The notes under the pieces were generated by a model. It saw nothing but the letters and a program-made list of their open reading frames with translations. It did no database searches and was not told where the DNA came from. Source: Colwellia sp. (lineage in GTDB: Bacteria; Pseudomonadota; Gammaproteobacteria; Enterobacterales; Alteromonadaceae). From it: a stretch of 37,715 bases of DNA. This document shows, in pieces, positions 1 to 8,091 of the stretch. A program made the position numbers and the translations under genes. The number at the start of each line of letters is the position of its first letter. Position 1 is the stretch's first letter. The stretch lies in contig JAHDIK010000024.1 of NCBI GenBank assembly GCA_020630795.1, positions 3,599 through 41,313 of the forward strand. The letters run 5' to 3'.

Positions 1-1677
1 GACGATGGTAGAAAAATAGCGTATACCGCCCTTGCAGAAAAAGCGCAGTCTATTACTCCACCTCAAAATGTAAAACTTAAACGAAAAGATGACTGGAAAC
101 TATTAGGCAATTCGCTACCTCGGGTAGATATGATTGAAAAATGTGCCGGTACCGCTGAATTCTCAATTGATGTTCACGCTGAAAACATGCTGTTCGCTAC
201 AGTGAAAATGAACCCTAATCTTGGCGCCAAACTCATATCGTTTGATAGCTCACAGGCGGAAAGTTCACGCGGCGTAAAAAACATTATAGAACTCGAAGGA
301 AAAGGCGTTGCAGTTATTGCGTCAAACACTTGGTACGCATTAAAAGCATCAAATAGCATTGTATTTAATTGGGACAAAGCACCTTATCCTCAGCACTCAA
401 AAGACATGTTTGAAGACATGAATACCTGTTTTGATGAAGAGTACCTAGACAGTACTTTTAAGCAAGAGGGAGATATTCAATTAGCGCTAAATCCGAGTAC
501 ATCAAGCACCATTGAAGGTGAATATAAAGTACCTTATTTGGCACATGCCACTATGGAGCCAATGAATGCAACTGTACTCATAGGCCAATATCAAATTGAA
601 ATTTGGGCGGGTAACCAAAACCCTACGCAGATCATCAAAGAAGCAGCTGCATTAACGGATTTTGACGACTCAAGTATTATCGTTCATACCACGTATATGG
701 GTGGCGGTTTTGGCCGACGTGCCGAGATGGACTTTATTAAATATGCTATTCAAATAGCTAAACACTCAATTGGTATTCCAGTAAAAGTAACGTGGTCACG
801 AGAAGAAGACACAACTCACGATTATTATCGCCCTGCTGCACTTGCTAAATTTCAAGGAGTAGCCAATAGCAACGGCATTCAAGCACTTGATCTACAGGTC
901 GCTTGCCCTTCGGTATTAACATCGCAAATGGGTAGAATGAATATTCCAATGCCGGGCCCAGACATTTCTATTGTTCAAGCGGCATGGGAACAACCTTACG
1001 GCATTGAGCACTATCAAGTAAGAGGATATCGAACACCTGAAATGCTGCCAGTGAGTTCTTGGCGATCAGTGGGAGCCTCACAAAATGGATTTTTCCATGA
1101 GAGTATTATTGATGAACTCGCGCATCATGGTGGTGTTGACCCGTTAACTTGCCGTTTAAATTTAATTACACATGAACCAAGTAAGCTTGTTATTCAAAAA
1201 GCCGCTGAAATGGCTCGTTGGGATCAAAAACGAGCTGATAATATTGGCCTTGGAATCGCCTATACCTTGTCGTTTGGAGTACCTGTAGCAGAGGTAGTAG
1301 AAGTTGAAAATACACCTAATGGTATTAAAATTTTAAACGTATATGCAGCTGTTGATGTAGGTATAGCTTTAGATCCTAGAAATATTAAAGCGCAAGTTAT
1401 GTCAGGTATTATATTTGGTCTTTCTGCTGCTGTGATGGGAGAAATAACGGTAAGTAATGGCATCGTTGAACAAAACAACTTTCATCAATACGATGCATTA
1501 AGAATGCGCCAATCTCCTAATATTCACGTTGAAGTGTTAGAAAACGGAAAAGAAATAAAAGGTATTGGTGAACCAGGAACACCACCTGCTGCACCAGCAT
1601 TAGGTAACGCTATTTTTGCAGCTACCGGCCAAAGAATTAGAGAACTACCGTTTAACAAATCTATACAATTTGTATAA
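1..1677 (+). CDS. Molybdenum hydroxylase large subunit, IorB-like (5' truncated by the window edge)
   Basis: The frame is open from base 1 with no start needed, so this is the C-terminal 558 residues of a longer protein; relatives are roughly 700-750 residues. It resembles the molybdopterin-cytosine-dinucleotide-binding subunit of isoquinoline 1-oxidoreductase and aldehyde oxidases, which hydroxylates aldehydes or N-heterocycles with a small 2Fe-2S partner subunit. Diagnostic pieces are the GGGFGRR cofactor loop at about 700-720 and the C-terminal GEPGTPPAAP segment at about 1567-1596, which carries the active-site glutamate of this family. The internal ATG at 130 is not the real start, because the residues before it (DWKLLGNSLPRVD) are family-like. 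Partner and substrate are not visible. It converges on the short-chain dehydrogenase and is probably not part of the polysaccharide locus. Confidence 0.88.
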   Translation, partial: DDGRKIAYTALAEKAQSITPPQNVKLKRKDDWKLLGNSLPRVDMIEKCAGTAEFSIDVHAENMLFATVKMNPNLGAKLISFDSSQAESSRGVKNIIELEGKGVAVIASNTWYALKASNSIVFNWDKAPYPQHSKDMFEDMNTCFDEEYLDSTFKQEGDIQLALNPSTSSTIEGEYKVPYLAHATMEPMNATVLIGQYQIEIWAGNQNPTQIIKEAAALTDFDDSSIIVHTTYMGGGFGRRAEMDFIKYAIQIAKHSIGIPVKVTWSREEDTTHDYYRPAALAKFQGVANSNGIQALDLQVACPSVLTSQMGRMNIPMPGPDISIVQAAWEQPYGIEHYQVRGYRTPEMLPVSSWRSVGASQNGFFHESIIDELAHHGGVDPLTCRLNLITHEPSKLVIQKAAEMARWDQKRADNIGLGIAYTLSFGVPVAEVVEVENTPNGIKILNVYAAVDVGIALDPRNIKAQVMSGIIFGLSAAVMGEITVSNGIVEQNNFHQYDALRMRQSPNIHVEVLENGKEIKGIGEPGTPPAAPALGNAIFAATGQRIRELPFNKSIQFV

Positions 1678-1721
1678 CGACTTCTGCATAACTACTTCAG
1701 TATAACGACTTCAATATAACT
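1666..1721. repeat. 14-bp tandem repeat across the stop codon
   Basis: Three 14-nt units follow each other at 1680-1693, 1694-1707 and 1708-1721, with consensus ACTTC(A/T)(G/A)(T/C)ATAAC(G/T). A degenerate fourth unit at 1666-1679 shares the GTATAACG end and contains the TAA stop of the upstream gene. No function is evident; it looks like a slippage-generated minisatellite. Confidence 0.7.
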
Positions 1722-1722
1722 A

Positions 1723-1764
1723 GAGCAATTAACAACATAGTTTATAAAACTGCGTTAATTGCTC
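1723..1764. terminator. Inverted repeat between convergent genes, probable bidirectional terminator
   Basis: The arms GAGCAATTAAC (1723-1733) and GTTAATTGCTC (1754-1764) are perfect complements. A further AGTTT/AAACT pairing lies inside the loop. The repeat sits between the converging molybdenum hydroxylase and short-chain dehydrogenase genes. There is no clear T-run on either side, so termination is inferred from position and pairing. Confidence 0.5.
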
Positions 1765-1783
1765 GATAAACATTTATACCAAA

Positions 1784-2476
1784 TTACCACGCTATTTGTT
1801 GACCACTTTCATCAACAAAATGTCCAGAATCTTTCATCGTTAAACGACTGATTGTGTGCGTTATACATTTAACAGCTTGAGAAACATTTACTGGAGCCTC
1901 CTCACCTCCCATTGCCGTTTTCACCCAACCAGGGCTAACCGCAGTAACGACAATTTCTTGCGCTTTAAATTTAGCAGCAACTCTTCTCGCTAACATGTTA
2001 AGTGCTGTTTTACTCATACTATATGCATCGTATTCCGCTAATGGGTTTATGTTATCGTTAATTGAGGCGAGTCCAGAAGACATAAAAATAACTTTTGCAT
2101 TCACATTTAAAAATGGGTGTAACGCTTGCGTTAAAAGTGCAGGAGCCACCGCATTGATTTGGTAATTACTCAGTAATCCTTGGTGGGTTAACTGCCCAAA
2201 TGTTTCATGGTTTGCAACACCTGCATTATTTATGAGTAAATCAACTTGCGTAGAATATTGTTTAATTTCTTCCCCTATAGTTGCTATGCTTTCTTCATTC
2301 GATAAATCGACACGAAGACTTATTAAGTTTTTTGTATTCTCACTCCGTAACCCTAAGGTATTTACATCAACACCCTGTCGCGACAAGGCAACCACCTTAT
2401 AGTTCAGCGTTAAGTAATGTTTAACAAAGCCAAACCCAATACCTCTGTTAGCGCCAGTAATAACTACAGTTTTCAT
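1784..2476 (-). CDS. Short-chain dehydrogenase/reductase (SDR)
   Basis: This 230-residue protein has a classical SDR layout: the dinucleotide-binding TGANRGIG at residues 7-14, an NNAG motif about one third of the way in, and the catalytic YSMSK tetrad segment (Y-x-x-x-K) followed by the usual PGWVKT stretch. It has no signal peptide, so it should be a cytosolic NAD(P)-dependent oxidoreductase of unknown substrate. A GGGAG Shine-Dalgarno lies about 8 nt before the ATG at 2476. It begins 16 nt after the stop of the DUF6786-like gene, so the two are probably cotranscribed. Nothing ties it to carrageenan breakdown apart from proximity. Confidence 0.88.
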   Translation of the reverse strand: MKTVVITGANRGIGFGFVKHYLTLNYKVVALSRQGVDVNTLGLRSENTKNLISLRVDLSNEESIATIGEEIKQYSTQVDLLINNAGVANHETFGQLTHQGLLSNYQINAVAPALLTQALHPFLNVNAKVIFMSSGLASINDNINPLAEYDAYSMSKTALNMLARRVAAKFKAQEIVVTAVSPGWVKTAMGGEEAPVNVSQAVKCITHTISRLTMKDSGHFVDESGQQIAW

Positions 2477-2492
2477 ATGGAAACTCCCTTAT

Positions 2493-3701
2493 TTAGAAAA
2501 TAGATTTAAATTTATCTAATGAAGCACCAAACAATTTGATGGCGATAGCATTGAGTTCAGTTTCACCACCTTGAAAATGATAAGTATTTTGGAAGTGCGA
2601 TAGCGTTTCATTCACTTTTAATGGCTTAGCATGAGATGAAGATTCTAATTCGTAAAACGGTCCAAATAACGATTTACCATTTTCTACTCCTCCATTAAAA
2701 ACATTAATAACATCGCCTTTATATGGATCTGCATTTTGAGGGTACCAAACAGAATTTACATATGTGTCATCACTATTATTGTCGAACTGAAACGTTACAA
2801 CAGTAAGTAATTTTCGGGTTGAGTCGTAACTTCCCATAATAGGTTTTGTGTGTTCTGGTGGGATACCGATCTTATTCAAATATTGAGCGTCAGCCCGATA
2901 ATAAACAGCATTGCTAATGATACGAGTATGTGATTCTTTAATTGGGCTAAAGTATTCGTGCAAACTTTCCATTTTATTTTTTACAGGAATTATAACTGTC
3001 GTTGAGTTATTGGCCAAAAATGCCCCTAAACTCCAGATAGATATCAAGCCAGAATCTCGACTCCAAATGTCAGCCCCTACATTTGTTATTGACGTATTAC
3101 TGCCAAAGCCAACAGCATTTACTAATTTATAGGTAATACCTAGCTGTCTTTCAATTGTCGTTTTATCAAAAAGCGTTACGTCACGATCCACCAGAACAGA
3201 AAACTTATACCCTTTATGGTTTTCTAATGTAATATTTTGCCGAAACGCTACGCTATTATCAGTAGTGCTAACCACATCAAATACCTGAGTTGACATAGCT
3301 TCTTGTAGAGAGATGTTCTCAGCAACTCGTGCAGTCCCAGGCTTAAAAAATAGAGAAAACTCTCCCGTTTCAGGACCAAACCACAATCTATCAGCTCCAC
3401 CTACTCCATCTGTTTTGGTTTCTGTAAGTAAGTTTTTTCGGTCGATCCAACCATAACTTTCTCCATTACCTCCGGTTGCGCTGCTGGTCATCACCCGCCC
3501 TTGATATTCAGCTAAAACAGCAAGGCGAGAATCTCCATTAACCAAAACGATTGGTTTATGATAAACACTCATTATGTCTATATCATTATTGAATGACGCT
3601 AACTGCGTATTCACTGCATTGTTAAAAATAGGTTCTGATGACAGACTACAACCTGCTCCACACACAAGAATTACGCATAAACAAAATATTCTATTAAACA
3701 T
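2493..3701 (-). CDS. Exported DUF6786-like protein
   Basis: The likely start is the ATG at 3701, because it opens a signal sequence (MFNRIFCLCVILVCGAGC) and is preceded by a purine-rich AGAGAG. An in-frame ATG 57 nt upstream would add an implausible leader. The mature protein would start near Cys18; the GAG-C context is a poor but possible lipobox. A stretch reading GRVMTS...GWIDR...GGADRLWFGPE...FSLFF matches what I recall of DUF6786, a beta-rich family often found near glycan-degradation genes and possibly related to sugar mutarotase folds. It is about 402 residues long. No biochemical role is known to me. It lies 16 nt upstream of the SDR gene in the same direction, with its promoter presumably in the 180 nt between it and the terminator at 3884. 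Confidence 0.68.
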   Translation of the reverse strand: MFNRIFCLCVILVCGAGCSLSSEPIFNNAVNTQLASFNNDIDIMSVYHKPIVLVNGDSRLAVLAEYQGRVMTSSATGGNGESYGWIDRKNLLTETKTDGVGGADRLWFGPETGEFSLFFKPGTARVAENISLQEAMSTQVFDVVSTTDNSVAFRQNITLENHKGYKFSVLVDRDVTLFDKTTIERQLGITYKLVNAVGFGSNTSITNVGADIWSRDSGLISIWSLGAFLANNSTTVIIPVKNKMESLHEYFSPIKESHTRIISNAVYYRADAQYLNKIGIPPEHTKPIMGSYDSTRKLLTVVTFQFDNNSDDTYVNSVWYPQNADPYKGDVINVFNGGVENGKSLFGPFYELESSSHAKPLKVNETLSHFQNTYHFQGGETELNAIAIKLFGASLDKFKSIF

Positions 3702-3883
3702 AACAAACAATCTCTCTGTGAATTTAGTTAACAATAAACAAAATATCGAACAAAGCAATATATTTAAGAAAAGCGTTACACAGTATTAAAATCGATAAAT
3801 GAGAGGTAGTTGTTTAAAGTTAAGGTAAAACGTAGAAAATACAGTAAAAACCATTAACTAATCAGAAACAGAAATATAAAATT

Positions 3884-3917
3884 AAAAAGCCTAAGCAATT
3901 AAATACTTAGGCTTTTT
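3884..3917 (-). terminator. Rho-independent terminator after the VCBS-repeat gene
   Basis: A perfect 12-bp inverted repeat, AAAAAGCCTAAG (3884-3895) and CTTAGGCTTTTT (3906-3917), has a 10-nt loop and a T-run at the distal arm on either strand. It lies 24 nt beyond the stop at 3942. Confidence 0.88.
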
Positions 3918-3941
3918 AAACAGGTATGAGCAAAATGAATG

Positions 3942-5828
3942 CTAATTACCAATATTAACTAATGTATTTACTTTAGCTTTTTGTTTTACAGTTTCACGAT
4001 TTGACCATCTAACAGTAATATCATCAACCGTATCACACGCACCTAAGCCTATATGTACAAGGTTATTTAAACTTTGTGAATAAGCAGAACTTGAGTTACC
4101 AATTCGAGAAATATGTGACTGTTCACAAGCGCTTACCGTAACCAAAGCTCCAATAGATGCTGTATTATTCTTAGGTGATCGCCCTACATGAATATTTACA
4201 TAATTGGTATTTTTGCTCAGTGTTAAATTATTTTTGAACAAATGCCATTTACCACGCTCATTTGCGTAAATAAGGTCAACTTTTCCATCAATATTGTAAT
4301 CAAAGAATTCTGCAGCCATGCCAATAGCACCTAATTCTTCCGATACAATTGAATGTTTATCATTTTGTAGAAAGGTATTGTCGCCTTGGTTCATGAATAA
4401 TAGTTGCTTATTCTCAGTTGCTAGGTTACCTCGACGAAGCACAAAAATATCTTGGTATCCGTTGTTGTCAAAGTCGCCTACCGCAGCGCTCGAAGTATGC
4501 TCTTTTAACCCAAGCCCCGCTTTAGCAGATACGTCTACAAACTTCCCTTGATTGTTTTTAAGTAAAACAGCAGTTAAACCTTCTAAATGCTCATAGGCTG
4601 GATACGATTTAACTCCTTGAATAACACCTGTTGTTGGAGACCACGTATTACCCGCAATACGCCATTGGCCATTGCCAATGTAACCTACGTAGAGGCCTTT
4701 TTTATCTAGCTTGTCTGGCCACCCCAATGCGTTACTACTAATGAGTTTAATATCTTGCCCGCTATGATATTCACTTTTGTGTTCATATTCATATGCACTC
4801 TCACCTATATAAATACTTTGATCTGGCCAGCCTGATTGATAATTTTTAAGATTTAAAACATGGCCAATATCAAATGGCCCAAAAGAGAACTTGCCACGCT
4901 TTGTATAAAACGCAAAGCTCGATGTATTTGGATCGAAAAATGTATCACCCGCGGTTAATTCCGAGCCTCGAGTTAAAAACAAATCAAAATCACCATCATT
5001 GTCATAATCAATTTCTGAAACACTCGTCACATCGTTTATCTTTTTACCAATAACGCTTGTAGTAACATCTTTAAACGTTAAGTCACCGTTACCTTTAAAG
5101 GCTTTTATGTGTTTGTCTCCATACAACATAAAGTCAGAAATACCGTCATTGTTAAAATCGGTCACTAACATTTTTTGGCCATCACGATAGGTTTTTGGCA
5201 ATTGAGTTTCAAGAACAAGCTGACCTTTACCATCGTTTTTGTATACGTAACTTGGAATATCTTTTTCTTTTTGATTACCAGGAAATCCGAACAACAATAG
5301 ATCTAAATCACCGTCGTTATCACCATCAAAAAATTTTGATGTACGCCCTCTCATTTTTCTTAACGGCTCGTTAAACTCGTTACCTGCGACTATTTTTCTC
5401 TTATTCTTCACATGAAAAAGTTTAGCATTTCGCGCATTTTCGCCAGAGCCACCACCACGAGAAACAAGTATATCCATCTCACCATCTTGGTTAAAATCAC
5501 CAACAGCAATACCATGTGTATCTCCCATGAGTATGTCAGTCCCTTCGCCAAATTTACCTTTGTTATTCCAATAAACTTTAATAGAAAAACCATGGTCAGT
5601 AAGCAGCAAATCTAAATAACCGTCTTGGTCTAAGTCAGCAATAACCGCATTGTCCCATTTACGCCTATTTGCATCTTCTAACTTTATATCTTTACCTGCC
5701 TGAATAAATAATGACTGCTCCGCATTTTTAACTGAATAATCATTTATGCCTGTTGACTGACAACCAGCGTTAAAAAAACACGCACTTAACACGACGACGC
5801 TAGAAATAGACCGTTTAAACGATAACAT
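3942..5828 (-). CDS. Exported VCBS/FG-GAP repeat protein with C-terminal ASPIC/UnbV domain (CRTAC1-like)
   Basis: This 628-residue protein begins with a signal sequence ending in FNAGC at Cys23, a possible lipoprotein site with a non-canonical lipobox. At least seven calcium-binding FG-GAP/VCBS-type repeats follow, each carrying a D-x-(D/N)-x-D/N-G-x-x-D loop (for example DLDQDGYLD, DFNQDGEMD, DGDNDGDLD, DYDNDGDFD, DFDNNGYQD). These predict a beta-propeller. The last ~85 residues (INIHVG...IGALVTV...VHIGLG...ITVRWSN) match the ASPIC/UnbV domain. The protein should sit in the periplasm or on the outer surface; binding or scaffolding is typical for the fold, but no substrate can be named. It is divergent from the DUF6445 gene across 169 nt and ends at its own terminator. 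Confidence 0.85.
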   Translation of the reverse strand: MLSFKRSISSVVVLSACFFNAGCQSTGINDYSVKNAEQSLFIQAGKDIKLEDANRRKWDNAVIADLDQDGYLDLLLTDHGFSIKVYWNNKGKFGEGTDILMGDTHGIAVGDFNQDGEMDILVSRGGGSGENARNAKLFHVKNKRKIVAGNEFNEPLRKMRGRTSKFFDGDNDGDLDLLLFGFPGNQKEKDIPSYVYKNDGKGQLVLETQLPKTYRDGQKMLVTDFNNDGISDFMLYGDKHIKAFKGNGDLTFKDVTTSVIGKKINDVTSVSEIDYDNDGDFDLFLTRGSELTAGDTFFDPNTSSFAFYTKRGKFSFGPFDIGHVLNLKNYQSGWPDQSIYIGESAYEYEHKSEYHSGQDIKLISSNALGWPDKLDKKGLYVGYIGNGQWRIAGNTWSPTTGVIQGVKSYPAYEHLEGLTAVLLKNNQGKFVDVSAKAGLGLKEHTSSAAVGDFDNNGYQDIFVLRRGNLATENKQLLFMNQGDNTFLQNDKHSIVSEELGAIGMAAEFFDYNIDGKVDLIYANERGKWHLFKNNLTLSKNTNYVNIHVGRSPKNNTASIGALVTVSACEQSHISRIGNSSSAYSQSLNNLVHIGLGACDTVDDITVRWSNRETVKQKAKVNTLVNIGN

Positions 5829-5997
5829 GGTTAAAACCTTTAATAATTTTTGAGTGCTTTTACAAACACGCCTTTATTTAGTAATGATTAAATATACACT
5901 CAAACATCACACCAATGCAAACTTGATACGTTATATATCATGCAGTAAACTTAATATTAATATGTAAAACTGAACGTAAAAATAGGCAGGTAAAAGC

Positions 5998-6717
5998 ATG
6001 TACCGAGTTAACCAAAAAAGTAAAAACCGTATGCTTTACGTCGGTTTAGAAAAAACTCCTGTCATTATTATTGATGACTTTTTAGAGGACACAAAACCAG
6101 CGGTTAATTATGCTTGTAAACAGCAGTTCATAGGAGGCAAGGAGCACAACAACTATTATCCTGGAGAACGTACGCCTGTTGACACTGATTACGGCATGAC
6201 AGTTTTAAATGCGATAGCCCCCATTTTCTACAATGTTATCGGCATCCCTTCACACCTAACATTGCAGCCAAAAAGTGGAAGTTATTCACTATTAACACAA
6301 CACGAAAAAGACTTAGAGCTGATGCAGTGCTTACCGCATTTCGATAATACTGAAATGTTTAGTTTTGCCGTATTACATTATTTAAATGATGGTGACTTTG
6401 GAGGAACAGCACTTTACAAGCATAAACCTACAGGTTATGAAAATATAAATGCGGCGAGAAAATCGCACTACATGGAAAGTGCTCAACATCACATTGACAC
6501 TGTGGGAAATCCTGAACACAAATACTTCACACGAAGTACTGACCATTACGAGTTACTTGAAGTCATAGAATATAAGCCGAATAGGCTTATAATTTATCCA
6601 TCGACATTATTACATTCAGCATTTATTGAAAACCCAAAAAAAGATGTTAGTAACTGCCCAGCATCAGGCCGTTTAACGGCTAACATCTTTATTGAGTTTA
6701 TTAACAATAAAAAATAA
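5998..6717 (+). CDS. DUF6445 family protein, probable Fe(II)/2-oxoglutarate oxygenase fold
   Basis: This 239-residue protein has no signal peptide. It shows the facial-triad spacing of the Fe(II)/2OG oxygenase superfamily: H114-x-D116 in LPHFDNTEMF, a distal H206 in STLLHSAF, and R225 in SGRLTANIFIEF as a candidate 2-oxoglutarate anchor. The overall sequence matches my recollection of DUF6445, a family that accompanies tryptophan-halogenase-like genes and TonB receptors in Alteromonadales and Caulobacterales. A halogenase is present in this window, but 20 kb away. The ATG at 5998 has an AGG 7 nt upstream. The gene converges on the GH16 gene with only 26 nt between stops. Enzymatic activity is inferred from motifs only. 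Confidence 0.72.
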   Translation: MYRVNQKSKNRMLYVGLEKTPVIIIDDFLEDTKPAVNYACKQQFIGGKEHNNYYPGERTPVDTDYGMTVLNAIAPIFYNVIGIPSHLTLQPKSGSYSLLTQHEKDLELMQCLPHFDNTEMFSFAVLHYLNDGDFGGTALYKHKPTGYENINAARKSHYMESAQHHIDTVGNPEHKYFTRSTDHYELLEVIEYKPNRLIIYPSTLLHSAFIENPKKDVSNCPASGRLTANIFIEFINNKK

Positions 6718-6741
6718 CGAAAAGCTTTGATAGTTTCGTTA
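6715..6741 (-). terminator. Compact terminator between convergent genes, overlapping a stop codon
   Basis: TAACGAAA (6715-6722) pairs with TTTCGTTA (6734-6741) across an 11-nt loop. Read on the minus strand the hairpin is followed directly by a T-run, so it should end the GH16 transcript. The left arm contains the TAA stop of the plus-strand DUF6445 gene. Confidence 0.72.
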
Positions 6742-6743
6742 AA

Positions 6744-8081
6744 CTATTTCTGCACCGTAATATGTGGTGAACGCTTTATGGGATATACGACACTTCCATT
6801 AGACGAAGAAAATGACGCTAATAAAGTGTAATAATGCCCTTCTGGCAAATTAGCTGAAGGAGTAACGTCGCTAAATGACAATGTTAATGACGTTTTTCCA
6901 CCATATTTTTTACTTTCACTCGTTGTTGAGTTGTCTTCTACCGATTCAACTAATCGTATAAACTTACCTTTGGCATTTTTTTCAATTAGCTGCAATGTCA
7001 CGCCATTTAGCTTGGATTTTTCAACAAAATAATGGCTACCTGCGTGGTAATTTATAGTGAAACTTGCTGGTTTATTGGTATTAAACGTTTGTTTATCAAC
7101 ACCCGACAATTCGCTAAACCAAATAGAAGGCAAAGCTTCCCACGTTTTTACATAGTCTACTTGCATTGTTGCACGTTCAGGAAAACCGTCACTTACAATA
7201 TTATCTGGATTCGGATCTGCTCTTTGACAACGACTATTGTACTTTATCAAATGGCGCCTTAATCCCATTGAAAAGATAACGTGCATTGGTCGATGCCACC
7301 ATGTGTTGGGCTTCGAGCCAATAAGTTTGCCATCAACATACCATAAAATTTTATCTTTTCGATTTTCGACAGCATAAGTATGAAACCCTTTTGAAGGATC
7401 AAACGGAGCGCTGTAATGCAGTAACTGTGTTTCAGGATTAGGTTTTGGCCTTTTCCATACTATACGACCATTTTCTTCCACTCTAGCATGTAAGTTATGA
7501 TCCATATCGCTGATACCATCAACATCAGTGGGACTGCGCCAATCCGCTTGCTGGAGTTCTACAATATCAATTTCACTATAATCAACATATTGGCCTTTTC
7601 CTGAACCTTTGTCTTTGTATGGATGACCGTCACTGTATAACCAAAATGCAGGACTTAACCCAGGAAAAATATCTACACCTTTAATACTGGCTTCGTAATA
7701 TCCGTAAACGCCGTCTGCATATGTTTGAACAGCACCAGATTTATAGAACAGTTCTCGTTGCGTAAGTTTTACAGATCCTCCTGCTTGGCCATCCCAACAG
7801 CTATCATGAAACGAACGAGTGTGAGTTTCTTGCGTAGCCTTTATGTTAAGTTTGCCATCTTTCACATACGCGTTGTTCTCGTCAAACGTCCAAGCGCCTA
7901 CATTTAAACTTTTAGGCGCATTATTCCATAGTTTGGTATTTAACGTTGATCCGTTAAAGTTATCTGAGCGATTTCCTTTTTGCTCCCATCTTACTGTACC
8001 ATCTGTTGAACTCTCAGGTCTTACACCTGCATCAACGTTTAGCACTACACTCAAACCAAAAACCACACTCAGTCGTTTCAT
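6744..8081 (-). CDS. GH16 kappa-carrageenase-like enzyme with C-terminal beta domain
   Basis: The chosen start is the ATG at 8081. It opens a signal peptide (MKRLSVVFGLSVVLNVDA), has AGG 8 nt upstream and lies 10 nt after the stop of the other GH16 gene; an in-frame ATG at 8165 would overlap that gene and bury the signal. The 445-residue product has a GH16 domain at about residues 25-310 with the retaining motif E170-I-D172-I-V-E175 (nucleophile, helper, acid/base). The flanking sequence (YSEIDIVELQQ, DHNLHARV, WYVDGKLIGSKPNTWWHRPMH) closely resembles kappa-carrageenases (GH16_17). It should cut internal beta-1,4 bonds of a carrageenan-type chain outside the inner membrane. The last ~125 residues form a separate beta-rich segment of unknown role. 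A furcellaran or hybrid-carrageenan specificity is the main alternative. Confidence 0.85.
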   Translation of the reverse strand: MKRLSVVFGLSVVLNVDAGVRPESSTDGTVRWEQKGNRSDNFNGSTLNTKLWNNAPKSLNVGAWTFDENNAYVKDGKLNIKATQETHTRSFHDSCWDGQAGGSVKLTQRELFYKSGAVQTYADGVYGYYEASIKGVDIFPGLSPAFWLYSDGHPYKDKGSGKGQYVDYSEIDIVELQQADWRSPTDVDGISDMDHNLHARVEENGRIVWKRPKPNPETQLLHYSAPFDPSKGFHTYAVENRKDKILWYVDGKLIGSKPNTWWHRPMHVIFSMGLRRHLIKYNSRCQRADPNPDNIVSDGFPERATMQVDYVKTWEALPSIWFSELSGVDKQTFNTNKPASFTINYHAGSHYFVEKSKLNGVTLQLIEKNAKGKFIRLVESVEDNSTTSESKKYGGKTSLTLSFSDVTPSANLPEGHYYTLLASFSSSNGSVVYPIKRSPHITVQK

Positions 8082-8091
8082 TTTTCTGTAC

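Noticed and set aside
1666..1721. Resemblance of the ATAACTTC-type repeat to a recombinase (lox-like) site.
   Set aside because: The units are direct repeats without the inverted arms and spacer of a recombination site, and no recombinase gene is present.
5901..5917. CAAACATCACACCAATG as a further operator upstream of the DUF6445/VCBS genes.
   Set aside because: Only one half-site matches; the second arm is absent. Likely chance in AT-rich DNA.
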